Source: an uncultured Collinsella sp. (GTDB lineage: Bacteria > Actinomycetota > Coriobacteriia > Coriobacteriales > Coriobacteriaceae). From it: DNA of 42,987 nt. A model generated the notes under the pieces. That model searched no databases, had not been told where the DNA came from, and worked only from the letters and a program-made list of their open reading frames with translations. Both the position numbers and the translations under genes were made by a program. How positions within the stretch are numbered: position 1 is the first letter of the stretch; each line of letters begins with the position of its first letter. This document shows, piece by piece, positions 17,027-24,030 of the stretch. The stretch covers positions 1 through 42,987 of the forward strand of contig CAKUBM010000017.1 of NCBI GenBank assembly GCA_934643145.1, given 5' to 3'.

Positions 17027-17514
17027 GATTCTAACAGTTCAAATAACAGTTGCCGATTAAGGGGCTGGAAGACTCCGAATGCTATATTCTTCCCAGCCAA
17101 ACGGCGGACCCGCCCGAGTCCACTCGGATCTTTGTTTGACGGCAATCCCTCCGGGCGGGCGTTCGGGCGGATGAGACTGATCCATATGGGAAGAGCGAAC
17201 GCCTTTGGGGCGCTCGTAGCGAGGTTCGCCGTCGATGGGTTCCTGCTACCCAGAGAAGCCGTCGACTAGAAGCGCAGACGCGATGAAGTCGGTGCGGGCA
17301 CTCTGGCCGAGGCCGCCGAGGCTTACAGGCTCGAACCGGCTTTCCCAGGAACGTGCAGGCCTATCTCGACTGGTTCGTCAACTTCTTCAGGGTCAACCAT
17401 GCACGACGGATGGATCCAACTGCAAGGGTGGTGCGCCATATCCTGATAGCCGACGCGACTTACCGAAGCTTGGAGATAGGTGCGGTATCACCCATTATCC
17501 AAACTGTTGGATTA
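17027..17514 (+). mobile_element. IS1595-like family I element, copy C (internally deleted, both ends present)
   Basis: Left end from 17027 (GATTCTAACAGTTCAAATAAC...) and right end to 17514, whose reverse complement reads AATCCAACAGTTTGGATAAT. Between them only the first about 50 and last about 45 transposase codons remain. The element is about 490 bp, a MITE-like deletion product of the same kind as copy A but with a different deletion endpoint. It forms the outer border of the polysaccharide locus. Confidence 0.75.
17186..17475 (+). pseudogene. Family I transposase remnant (copy C)
   Basis: ATG at 17186 reads MGRANAFGALVARFAVDGF... and meets a TAG after about 27 codons. The frame continues as GTLAEAAEAYRLEPAF and then jumps to the C-terminal segment VQAYLDWFVNFFRVNHARR and VVRHILIADATYRS. 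The zinc ribbon and the whole catalytic domain are absent. Many substitutions relative to copies A and B show that this is the oldest copy. Confidence 0.7.
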
Positions 17515-17863
17515 AGAGATCAAGAAAGCTGCAAGCACCTTGCTCGGCATGCCGAGCTCAGGCGCGCATGCCACCCCGTCCAATACGGCACCCCTGTACA
17601 ACTCTCGCACGAACCTGTCAACGCCGAACAATCGCAAAGACCATCAGCACGGTATTCGAACATCAAATAATTACTGTTGCCTCGCTCTCATTCACGATAT
17701 GAAACCGACAAATCGTTAAGTAAATATGTCCGCAGAAAAAATGTCTGAATAAACTTAGCAATTGCATCAATCATGGAGATTATCATTTTGTCCAACGCCC
17801 ATAATTATCTTATTTGAGCTAAGACAGCACGCTCTTCAACTGATTGAGAAGGGGCCACCAGCA
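17515..17863. other. Gene-free stretch between IS copy C and the next gene
   Basis: The first 150 bases are GC-rich. On the minus strand they read as broken frames (for example FGVDRFVRELYRGAVLDGVA near 17560-17620), which look like a decayed gene I cannot identify. From about 17690 the DNA becomes AT-rich and probably holds the promoter of the plus-strand gene at 17864; no clear -35/-10 pair stands out. Confidence 0.4.
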
Positions 17864-18550
17864 ATGGAAAAGGAAACTCTAAATGAAATCGGAAATGCCC
17901 TGCTTGACTTATGCCAATCAATCATTGCTTCGGTAAATCCCATTGCAGGCATTACAACTGAAGTAATTATTAAAGCCTTCGAAGCTAAAAATCGCGTATT
18001 CGCTAATAAACTTAAGAGCTATCTCGAACAATTAGATAAACTCTCTACCCGCGACGCCGAAGACTTCAGCCAGCAATTAGCAGCAAAGAAAGAAGACGAC
18101 CTGGTATTTATACTTACTTCAATTGATCAAACCCTTGAAAAGGACTCGATTGTTTATCAAGCTAACGCCACAGCATCGTATCTTATGAGACATATTTCCA
18201 GCAATGAATTCAAGAGGATCTGCATTGCGCTAAAAACAACAATTAAACCTGACCTTGAATTTAGCGCAAACAACATCAACAAATACGATTTGCGTTATCA
18301 CGCGTGCCTTCAGTCACTCTCCCAATCTGGAATCTGGTATATCTCTGGGGTATCCAACGGTGGAGAGCAATTGTATTCACCCACGCTTTTAGGACATCTT
18401 GTTGATCAGTACGCCGTTAGCGTTTCAGACACAGAACGATATCCTGACCCAAAAATAAGAAGCTATGAAACTATGCGGCTTAATTATCGCTTTGATGATT
18501 CGACTTTTTATGAGAGAAGTGAGCCTACCATAAGCTGGAAGGAAATGTAA
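17864..18550 (+). CDS. Hypothetical protein, helical N-terminus, AT-rich accessory gene
   Basis: 228 residues, not recognised. I chose ATG 17864 because AAGGGG lies upstream; an upstream frame of 34 codons lacks a ribosome site. Residues 1-45 (ALLDLCQSIIASVNPIAGIT...) could form a hydrophobic or amphipathic helix pair, residues 45-130 are highly charged and helical, and the C-terminal third (KYDLRYHACLQSLSQSGIW, then YSPTLLGHLVDQYAV) looks like a small globular domain. It is AT-rich and converges on the minus-strand gene at 18712. Layout and setting resemble accessory or defence cargo, but no catalytic motif is visible and no function is assigned. Confidence 0.7.
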   Translation: MEKETLNEIGNALLDLCQSIIASVNPIAGITTEVIIKAFEAKNRVFANKLKSYLEQLDKLSTRDAEDFSQQLAAKKEDDLVFILTSIDQTLEKDSIVYQANATASYLMRHISSNEFKRICIALKTTIKPDLEFSANNINKYDLRYHACLQSLSQSGIWYISGVSNGGEQLYSPTLLGHLVDQYAVSVSDTERYPDPKIRSYETMRLNYRFDDSTFYERSEPTISWKEM

Positions 18551-18711
18551 ATAGCAGGACTCCACTCTGTTGTAGTTAACACTTTGTCTCAGCGGCGTGA
18601 ACTACAACATTCATTGCAACTAAGCTAGACCAGCCAAGGGTTAACCTAAAGCGGAGATATCTTTTCAAAATAGTTAAAGACGGATAACAAAAGCTGGGAG
18701 CATTTCATGTC

Positions 18712-19533
18712 TTACGGAATATCCTGAAGTAATTCAAGCCGCCCTTCTTCAAGTTTTCGGACTATACAGCCTTTACTGCCTAAATCCACATCGTCGCCAA
18801 CACGAAGAATCACATTCCCGAGGTCGGCCTTAATCATCTCGTCCTTACCAAATCCATCCAACAATCGTTTGAGGTAGCAACGGACAAGCTCTTCAACTTT
18901 ATCGCTCAACCGCACTTGTCCAAGATCATCAAGTATCACATCTACCACATCAACGGGATAGCTAATTAAATACACGTTTGATTGTTCCTGATAGTCATCG
19001 AATAAGCCTATGGAAGGAAGTCTGCAATCAAGCATGCGAATTAGTTCTGGACATTCAGAATAGTAAGAAAACTCATTGTTATTTTGAACTGAATCCCCGA
19101 GAGCATATCCATTAACACACGTATCTATAATGCCGTTTACACCAAGAAGTCTGCACTTAAGGTTTGCCTCAAATGGAGTGCAAGGGTGCATCAAATCAAT
19201 CCTTTTGCCATTTACAATAGGGACGATAGTCTCATCAATAATCTTAAAGACAATTTCATGATTTCGCAAAAACGTTGACATTGCATTCTCAGTCGTCAGC
19301 AACCGTCTAAGATTCAAACTCGAGTAATTTCCATCGCTTGATTCTAAGCGCCGGCATATGTGATGGATTAAAACATAAACGTGACAATCCGAACTGAGAA
19401 TTCTATCCCGCAATCTAACGAGAAGTGAATCGCAGTTGGACAATAAGGCGTTATTGAATTGAAGCTTTCCCATACCGGCGATTTCCGCAAGTGAACGGGA
19501 GAGAGCTTGACGATCATCGCTTCTTATAATCAT
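18712..19533 (-). CDS. Hypothetical protein, AT-rich accessory gene
   Basis: 273 residues from ATG 19533 (GTGGTGG upstream; the frame is open eight codons further). No family recognised. The N-terminal third is helical and basic (DDRQALSRSLAEIAGMGKLQ, VYVLIHHICRRLE), the middle has FKIIDETIVPIVNGKRIDLM and a cysteine-containing stretch, and the C-terminal part (LISYPVDVVDVILDDLGQVR, DVDLGSKGCIVRKLEEGRLE) looks beta-rich. No signal peptide or membrane helix. It is convergent with the gene at 17864 across a 160-base AT-rich gap. A paired accessory function is possible but not shown. Confidence 0.7.
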   Translation of the reverse strand: MIIRSDDRQALSRSLAEIAGMGKLQFNNALLSNCDSLLVRLRDRILSSDCHVYVLIHHICRRLESSDGNYSSLNLRRLLTTENAMSTFLRNHEIVFKIIDETIVPIVNGKRIDLMHPCTPFEANLKCRLLGVNGIIDTCVNGYALGDSVQNNNEFSYYSECPELIRMLDCRLPSIGLFDDYQEQSNVYLISYPVDVVDVILDDLGQVRLSDKVEELVRCYLKRLLDGFGKDEMIKADLGNVILRVGDDVDLGSKGCIVRKLEEGRLELLQDIP

Positions 19534-19890
19534 TAACAACCACCACACGGACAACAAATCAAATCACCGATAGCTATAGCAAATCATACATACGAAGGAT
19601 AGATCAGAAATAACAGTGAGGGCGCTAGCTTCGTTTAAGTTCGGTATCCGTTGCACCAGTTGACAACAGGCGGCTACAAAACAATGTTTCGATGCCCCCC
19701 CCCGCATAAGGTTCCGCAAAGGCCACCCGATGGACGGCGTGATCGTTTGAGCGCCGGCTGGCGGAGACACACGAAGCCATGAAATCGCCCCGACAAAAAA
19801 TGCCCCAATGTTTCGCTTGCATCAGAGGCATCTGGGCTTGATCGACAGAGTAACCTGGCTAACGCATTCAAGAAAAGTGGAGCGTGGTCT
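19534..19890. other. Gene-free stretch with a C9 tract
   Basis: No gene is supported. From about 19640 to 19830 the DNA is more GC-rich than its surroundings and holds nine consecutive C residues at 19695-19703. Minus-strand frames here are short and mutually overlapping; one reads VAFAEPYAGGG, which recalls the DPF/EPF-GGG cofactor motif of adenine methyltransferases, but nothing else of such a protein follows. It is probably a decayed gene fragment. Confidence 0.35.
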
Positions 19891-20181
19891 TCATGAATCA
19901 AACACCAGTAAGAAACGCTCGCACGTGTCTTTGAATCTTCTAACGAGCAAGAGACAGGGATCTATGAGAGATTTAATAGTTCTTGGAAGCTGGGAATCAT
20001 CGAAATCATCATCTATATACAAGAGAGAATCATATAGCTTCTTATCGTTCTGTCGCGAAAAGATATGAGTGACCAGATGCACATCGAGGGCCTTTGAAAA
20101 ACAGTCTTCATCCCTTAAAGATTCAGCAATATAACAACCGCCCCAATCAAAAAAGCCGAGATAATCCCGACTGATAATCAA
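19891..20181 (-). CDS. Small hypothetical protein, possibly a fragment
   Basis: A 96-residue AT-rich frame with natural-looking composition (GFFDWGGCYIAESLRDED, LLYIDDDFDDSQLPRTIKSL). It begins with TTG at 20181 and lacks a clear ribosome site; the frame stays open about nine codons further upstream, so it may be the tail of a longer lost gene. The acidic IDDDFDDS run is notable. It is divergent from the DUF4869 gene, with the tandem stem-loop region between them. Coding status is likely but unproven. Confidence 0.45.
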   Translation of the reverse strand: MIISRDYLGFFDWGGCYIAESLRDEDCFSKALDVHLVTHIFSRQNDKKLYDSLLYIDDDFDDSQLPRTIKSLIDPCLLLVRRFKDTCERFLLVFDS

Positions 20182-20207
20182 AGAGGCGGTTTTCTGCTGG
20201 CTGTCAG

Positions 20208-20337
20208 CCGCGGTATCCTCATGGAAACCTAATTGTCGCCGGAATTAAAGTCCCCGGCGAGGACTCACCTTATCTCCCCGGTGCGGGCTCGATATCCTCT
20301 CGGATATCTAATCGTCTTGGACTTTAACCTGCCCAAG
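20208..20337. other. Tandem stem-loop region (structured RNA or paired operators)
   Basis: Two similar hairpins 80 bases apart: GGTATCC-TCAT-GGAAACC at about 20211 and GATATCC-TCTC-GGATATC at about 20291. Each is followed by the same tail, CTAATTGTC or CTAATCGTC. Between them CGCCGG/CCGGCG makes another stem, and TTAAAGTCC (20245-20253) can pair with GGACTTTAA (20319-20327) to close the whole domain. The region lies between the divergent frames at 19891 and 20574. It could be a structured RNA, or two operator copies controlling the divergent genes; the sequence alone does not decide. Confidence 0.5.
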
Positions 20338-20573
20338 CACAGTACAGCTTTTACGTGCCGCCACACGGATCTTAGCTCGTGGATTTTTTTCTAAAATATA
20401 GACCTTCAAAGCAACTTGGGTTCAAGCACGGACAAACAAAACAGGCACTGAATACAAGACTTGTTTATCAATAGTTATCAATCGCATGCGTTACCAGCAA
20501 ATATCGTCCGTCTCATACACTGCGATACAATCAATCTCACTAAATGCTAAACCAGTAAGTCGAAGGGACCAGC

Positions 20574-21023
20574 GTGCTAACAATTCACTATGGTGATATG
20601 GAAAACGTTATCTATAATACGTCGGTTTACTTCGATAACGTCTATTCGCCCGAATGGTTTCAAGATGCTTTTGCGCAAAGAATTATTAAATCCATCGATA
20701 AAGGCAGTGTGGTTGGACTCGGCGCAATAAACACCAAGATCTTAGGCATCATCCCTCCTGAAAGGCTGTCGGGAGGCACCAAGACGCTGTTGCTCATGTA
20801 CTTCATGCCTCAGAACATATACAACGCCACAACCTGTGGCGACAAATGCGCTTATTGGATTCTAAGAATCGCCGCACAGCATGATCTGACGATCAACCTC
20901 TACCATCTGATGGATTTTGGAAACGGCAAGTTCACGGCAACCGTTGCAAACACGGGTGATGTCGTTCACACGATGTTCGACCTTGTCCCTATAGCCGCAA
21001 AATGCCTAAGGGAGAACTCCTGA
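20574..21023 (+). CDS. DUF4869 family protein
   Basis: 149 residues, start GTG 20574 with GAAGGGA upstream and a TACAAT -10-like box at 20526-20531. The product begins MLTIHYGDMENVIYNTSVYF and carries PPERLSGGTKTLLLM, ATCGDKCAYWILRIA and YHLMDFG, a pattern I recognise as DUF4869, a soluble family of unknown function in gut Firmicutes and Actinobacteria. Length is normal for the family. It stands alone between the stem-loop region and the family II IS, whose left end starts 15 bases after the stop. GC is intermediate. No function is assigned. Confidence 0.75.
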   Translation: MLTIHYGDMENVIYNTSVYFDNVYSPEWFQDAFAQRIIKSIDKGSVVGLGAINTKILGIIPPERLSGGTKTLLLMYFMPQNIYNATTCGDKCAYWILRIAAQHDLTINLYHLMDFGNGKFTATVANTGDVVHTMFDLVPIAAKCLRENS

Positions 21024-21067
21024 CGCACGTTTTCGTTAGGCTCTGTTAGAGCAAGATTGACATACAT

Positions 21068-22124
21068 ATGTCATCACGGTGCCATATCGTTAGCCCCGTA
21101 GACCGCGACGATGGGGGCATCATGAACGCCGAGGACCTGGTAATCACCTTCAAGAGGGGCATTGCGAGCCTCAGCAGGACCGAACGCCGCCGGCTCCGCC
21201 TACGAGGCCGAGCGCTGCCCGCGCTGCGGGTCCGCCGCGATCGTGAAGAAGGGCAAATCAAAGAACGGCGAGCAGCGCTACCTCTGCCGGGATTGCGGCA
21301 GGACCTTCGGCATGGGCAGCGGGCACATCTTGGGGACGAGCAGGCTCCCGAAGGAGACCTGGATGGCTTATGCCGAGTGCTTCGTTCTCATGCTGCCCCT
21401 GCGCGAATGCGCGGGGCGCTGCCATGTCTGCCTCATCAAAACAGCCTACACCATGCGCCATAGGCTCATCGAGTGTCTCTCGGCCTACTCGCCCTCGTTC
21501 AAGACCGGGCGGGGCTGCGGCTGAGAGCTCGAAGAGACCTACTTCCCCGAGTCGTTCAGGGGCAACCACACGAAGGGGTCATTTACGATGCCACGTCCCT
21601 CCCGACATCGCGGCAAGCAGGTGCACAGGCGCGGACTGTCGCGCGAGCGGATCTGCGTCATGACCGGCGTGAACGACTCGAACGAGACGTTTCTCGAGGT
21701 CTCGGGACGAGGCATCCTGTCGAGGAAACGCGCCGTGGACGTGCTGAGGGACCGCATCGCGTCCGCTTCCGTCGTGGCGACGGACAAGGCGTCCGCCTAT
21801 GTCGACGTCCTCGCGGAGCTCGAGGTCGCCGCACACACGGCCCACGATTCCAAGGACTGTTCCGAGGGGACCATCAACCGGATCAACACCGTCCATTCGC
21901 TCCTCGATACCTTCATGAAGCCGTTTAAGGGCGTGTCGACGAAACACCTCGGCGCCCACCTCGCTTGGTTCAAGAGGTGCCGGACCTTCATGGCGATCGA
22001 TTCCGGCACCGCAGAGCGCACGGTTGCGCGACAGCTCGCCAACGGCATGTGCAGGAGCCGCATCCGTGATATGTTCAACGTCCTGCCGCCCTACATTGAC
22101 TACTGGACCGAAGCCGCCGCATAG
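21068..22124 (+). pseudogene. Family II transposase (copy 2), frameshift, nonsense codon, altered active site
   Basis: Starts at 21068 (MSSRCHIVSPVDRDDGG). A deletion of roughly 60 bases near 21185 shifts the frame. The correct frame continues from the zinc ribbon [14 protein letters not shown]...CRDCGRTFG, then hits TGA at 21522, where copy 1 has a cysteine codon TGC. After that it is open to 22124 with ICVMTGVNDSNETFLEVSGR, VVATDKASAYVDVLAELEVA and the C-terminal GAHLAWFKRCRTFMAIDSGT. The first catalytic Asp, ELDETYF in copy 1, is Glu here (ELEETYF). Three independent lesions show that it is dead. Confidence 0.82.
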
Positions 22125-22169
22125 AGACGGTAGAATGGTCGCATCGCGATATACGAGGAAGGTGCAGCC

Positions 22170-22366
22170 ATGCCGTCGAACATACCGGCCACGACGATCC
22201 AGATCGACCCGGAGGCCAAAAAGGAGGCCAGGCCATCTTGGACGAGCTCGGCCTGTCCATTTCCACCGCCGTCAACGCGTTCCTCAGGGCGCCCGTCCGG
22301 GAGGGCGGGATGCCGTTCGAGATGAGGGTCAAGACGCCGGCGCCCGACGGGAAGACGGCGAGATAG
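22170..22366 (+). pseudogene. RelB/DinJ-type antitoxin, one-base deletion (IS passenger)
   Basis: ATG at 22170 with GGAAGG upstream, 45 bases after the transposase stop. The product starts MPSNIPATTIQIDPEAKKEA. A single base is missing near 22231, and the next frame continues ILDELGLSISTAVNAFLR and REGGMPFEMRV, the standard ribbon-helix-helix N-terminus of RelB/DinJ antitoxins. The coding span is 197 bases, one short of 66 codons. No relE/yafQ-type toxin gene follows; a terminator-like hairpin comes instead. In an intact element this would be an orphan antitoxin carried by the IS. Confidence 0.75.
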
Positions 22367-22425
22367 CCGGTAAATCGACTTGGGGCGATGGGACCCTCAC
22401 GATTGACCCGACAGATCTTTAGCAC

Positions 22426-22465
22426 ATCGCCCCCTTGCCGGATTCAAACCCGGCAAGGGGGCGAT
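22426..22465. terminator. Strong hairpin at the right end of the family II IS
   Basis: CGCCCCCTTGCCGG (22428-22441) pairs perfectly with CCGGCAAGGGGGCG (22450-22463) across an 8-base loop, and two flanking A-T pairs extend the stem to 16. There is no run of T after it, so it may act as a bidirectional barrier or transposition-linked structure rather than a classical terminator. It lies about 60 bases after the antitoxin stop and 60 before the IS end. Confidence 0.6.
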
Positions 22466-22529
22466 TATCCTGCAATTTCAAAAAGATGATTGGGGCAGAA
22501 TGTCAATCATGTTCCAACAGAGCCAAATC

Positions 22530-22632
22530 AATCCAACAGTTTAGATAACGGGTAATGATTCGGGAACAGGGCGTTCGACCGGATGGGACAGATAGATATG
22601 GAAAGAACGAACCCCTTCGGGGCACACAAGTA
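22530..22632 (+). mobile_element. IS1595-like family I element, copy D (left end only)
   Basis: Begins with AATCCAACAGTTTAGATAAC at 22530, five bases after the family II right end, and continues through the family leader to ATG GAA AGA ACG AAC (MERTNPFGAHK), then a stop at 22632. Nothing else of family I remains. The break lies next to the palindrome at 22637. Confidence 0.7.
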
Positions 22633-22636
22633 GAGA

Positions 22637-22690
22637 CAAACAATGGGGTCGCTTCGAGAAGCGATGCTTTCGAAGCGACCCCATTGTTTG
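22637..22690. repeat. 54-nt perfect palindrome (21-bp arms)
   Basis: CAAACAATGGGGTCGCTTCGA (22637 on) is repeated exactly in inverted form ending at 22690, with a 12-base loop. It starts five bases after the break of IS copy D. A second weaker inverted repeat (TTGACT...AGTCAA) follows at about 22696-22727, before the stop of the small minus-strand gene at 22735. It may be a bidirectional terminator or a mobile hairpin. There is no T-run on either side, so terminator function is uncertain. Confidence 0.75.
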
Positions 22691-22734
22691 CACAATTGAC
22701 TTAGGTGCTGAGACCAAGTTGAGTCAATCTTAGA

Positions 22735-23034
22735 CTAACAGAGAGAAGCGCCGCCCAAGTCATGTACTATCCGCTCCAACTCGACAATGTAGGACTCAAC
22801 CAAATCATCCGATGGCGAGACTTCTGCTCGAATAATGTGGTCCCATTTATACAGGAAATTTTCAACCTGTCGATCTGAGTCATTCTTCCACAGTGGAGCA
22901 AGTGCAATCAACGCCGCATCAAAAGGATTGGAGGAAAAATTATCAGCATCAATATAGCCACCCATACCGGCCCTATCGCAGTCATATACACGTCTAACTA
23001 TTCTCTCCAATTCAATAGCCTGATTATGATTCAT
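22735..23034 (-). CDS. Small acidic hypothetical protein
   Basis: 99 residues from ATG 23034. The ribosome site is unusually strong (GGGAGGTGAT, five bases before ATG), which argues that the gene is real and well translated. The product is acidic and soluble: NQAIELERIVRRVYDCDRAG, FDAALIALAPLWKNDSDRQV, and a C-terminal helix SYIVELERIVHDLGG. The N-terminal and C-terminal segments both carry ELERIV, a possible internal symmetry. It resembles immunity or antitoxin proteins in size and charge, but no partner gene is adjacent and I do not recognise the family. It ends 45 bases from the perfect palindrome, which could terminate its transcript. Confidence 0.65.
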   Translation of the reverse strand: MNHNQAIELERIVRRVYDCDRAGMGGYIDADNFSSNPFDAALIALAPLWKNDSDRQVENFLYKWDHIIRAEVSPSDDLVESYIVELERIVHDLGGASLC

Positions 23035-23440
23035 AAAATCACCTCCCTTTCTACTCTTGATACCCCAAAATAGAGAGGAAAAGAGTTTCGATAACATTTA
23101 TCCGGTTGAAAATTATACACAATCGCTAAACATCGGTTGATTTCCGATCTCAGCCGATCGCATTGAACCAATAGGCCGTTCCGGCAGTTATCCGAACGCC
23201 CCCGCGGACCCAGTGGGCCCAGGGGGGGGCGGCGTTTTCCCAGTTGGAGGAACGGTGGAGATGTGTTTCGATGGGTTCGGTGGCCATGCTTCGCCCTCCG
23301 CCTGACACCGCTTCCCAGACCCAGTCGGACGTTCGGTCCGCCTATTCCGTTTTACCTTAAGGCTAGGCCAGCGGGGTATCGCCCATCTCGGCGCGCGCAG
23401 GCTCTATGAGCCCCGGCGTCAGGTCGAGCATGTCGACGGG
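23035..23440. other. GC-rich debris without a confirmed gene
   Basis: After an AT-rich leader of the small gene (to about 23140) the DNA is GC-rich with a G8 tract near 23221. On the minus strand a fragment ending at 23363 reads VDMLDLTPGLIEPARAEMGD and looks like the tail of a lost protein. Another short frame near 23290-23155 has a start with a good ribosome site but no recognised product. I regard the whole as mobile-element debris. Confidence 0.4.
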
Positions 23441-23813
23441 TGTTAATGATCACTAAAAAGAGGTCCGCGTGATCGCCGGCAATCGAGCACCGTGAGCACT
23501 GAAACTGAGCAGTTTGAGCAGGAGGGCCGTACCCCCGGGAACCGGGAGCGCGGCCCTCGCCATACGGTTTCCCCGGGCGGGCACTTTGGCGAGGCCGCCC
23601 GGGAAGGATGGGGAGATGACCGTGCCCCTGGACACAGTGAATGATATACGGTCGACGGAGGCGGCCGGGCGCCCGGGGTTCAAGATAGCCCGGGCACTTC
23701 ACCTGAGCCGCAACACCGTGGCGAAGTACGCCGACATAGAGGACATGTCACCCGCCGCGACGATACCCCAAAGGAGGGCCAGGCTTCGGGGAGGGCACGA
23801 CGCAAGAACGTAA
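23441..23813 (+). mobile_element. IS21-family remnant (left end plus istA 5' fragment)
   Basis: TGTTAATGATCACTAAAAAG at 23441 looks like an IS21-type end (TG start, AT-rich outer repeat). About 175 bases of GC-rich leader follow, then an ATG at 23616. The product fragment carries FKIARALHLSRNTVAKYADI, the DNA-binding helix-turn-helix of IstA, and stops at 23813. The rest of istA, all of istB and the right end are missing. Confidence 0.65.
23616..23813 (+). pseudogene. istA N-terminal fragment (IS21 transposase)
   Basis: 65 codons with GGGGAG upstream of ATG. Residues 8-45 fit the IstA helix-turn-helix region (IR...GFKIARALHLSRNTVAKYA...DMSP). The DDE integrase core is absent. After 23813 a 217-base AT-rich stretch with several TATA-like dyads leads to the end of the glycosyltransferase gene at 24031; it holds no gene. 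Confidence 0.65.
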
Positions 23814-24030
23814 GCGCCTTGCCGTTAATAAGATCCATAACACCGGCGGGTAAGCCGGCAAAGGCAAGTGCGATATCTACTTATATCGGATAATATCGAG
23901 TTATATAAGCCTGTATAAACTTATCGCGGAAGTATCGAGCTTTCGTAATTTGTCTTAGTAGGTAGTCCAACGTTGCTTTCTTCCAAGCTCATAGCGAAAG
24001 AAAGTTTAGTACTTCCTAAAAACCATTGCT

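Larger units (their letters stand above)
21039..22524 (+). mobile_element. IS1595-like family II element, copy 2 (full length, inactive)
   Basis: Imperfect terminal inverted repeats of about 28 bp bound the element: left GGCTCTGTTAGAGCAAGATT from 21039, right (reverse complement) GGCTCTGTTGGAACATGATT ending at 22524. Inside are a transposase pseudogene, a relB/dinJ-like antitoxin pseudogene and a strong hairpin before the right end. I see no matching 8-bp target duplication in the flanks, so the element may have been rearranged after insertion. Passenger genes are a known feature of parts of the IS1595 family. Confidence 0.82.

Noticed and set aside
19625..19831. EPYAGGG string as evidence of an adenine methyltransferase
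   Set aside because: Only one short motif-like string at a G9 tract; no DPPY motif or continuous frame follows.
20208..20337. Retron or type III toxin-antitoxin RNA
   Set aside because: No reverse transcriptase or ToxN-like gene is nearby and only two hairpin copies are present; kept as an unassigned structured region.
21522..21524. In-frame TGA as recoded codon (selenocysteine)
   Set aside because: Copy 1 has TGC at this site, the gene carries a frameshift and an altered catalytic Asp as well, so it is simply a pseudogene.
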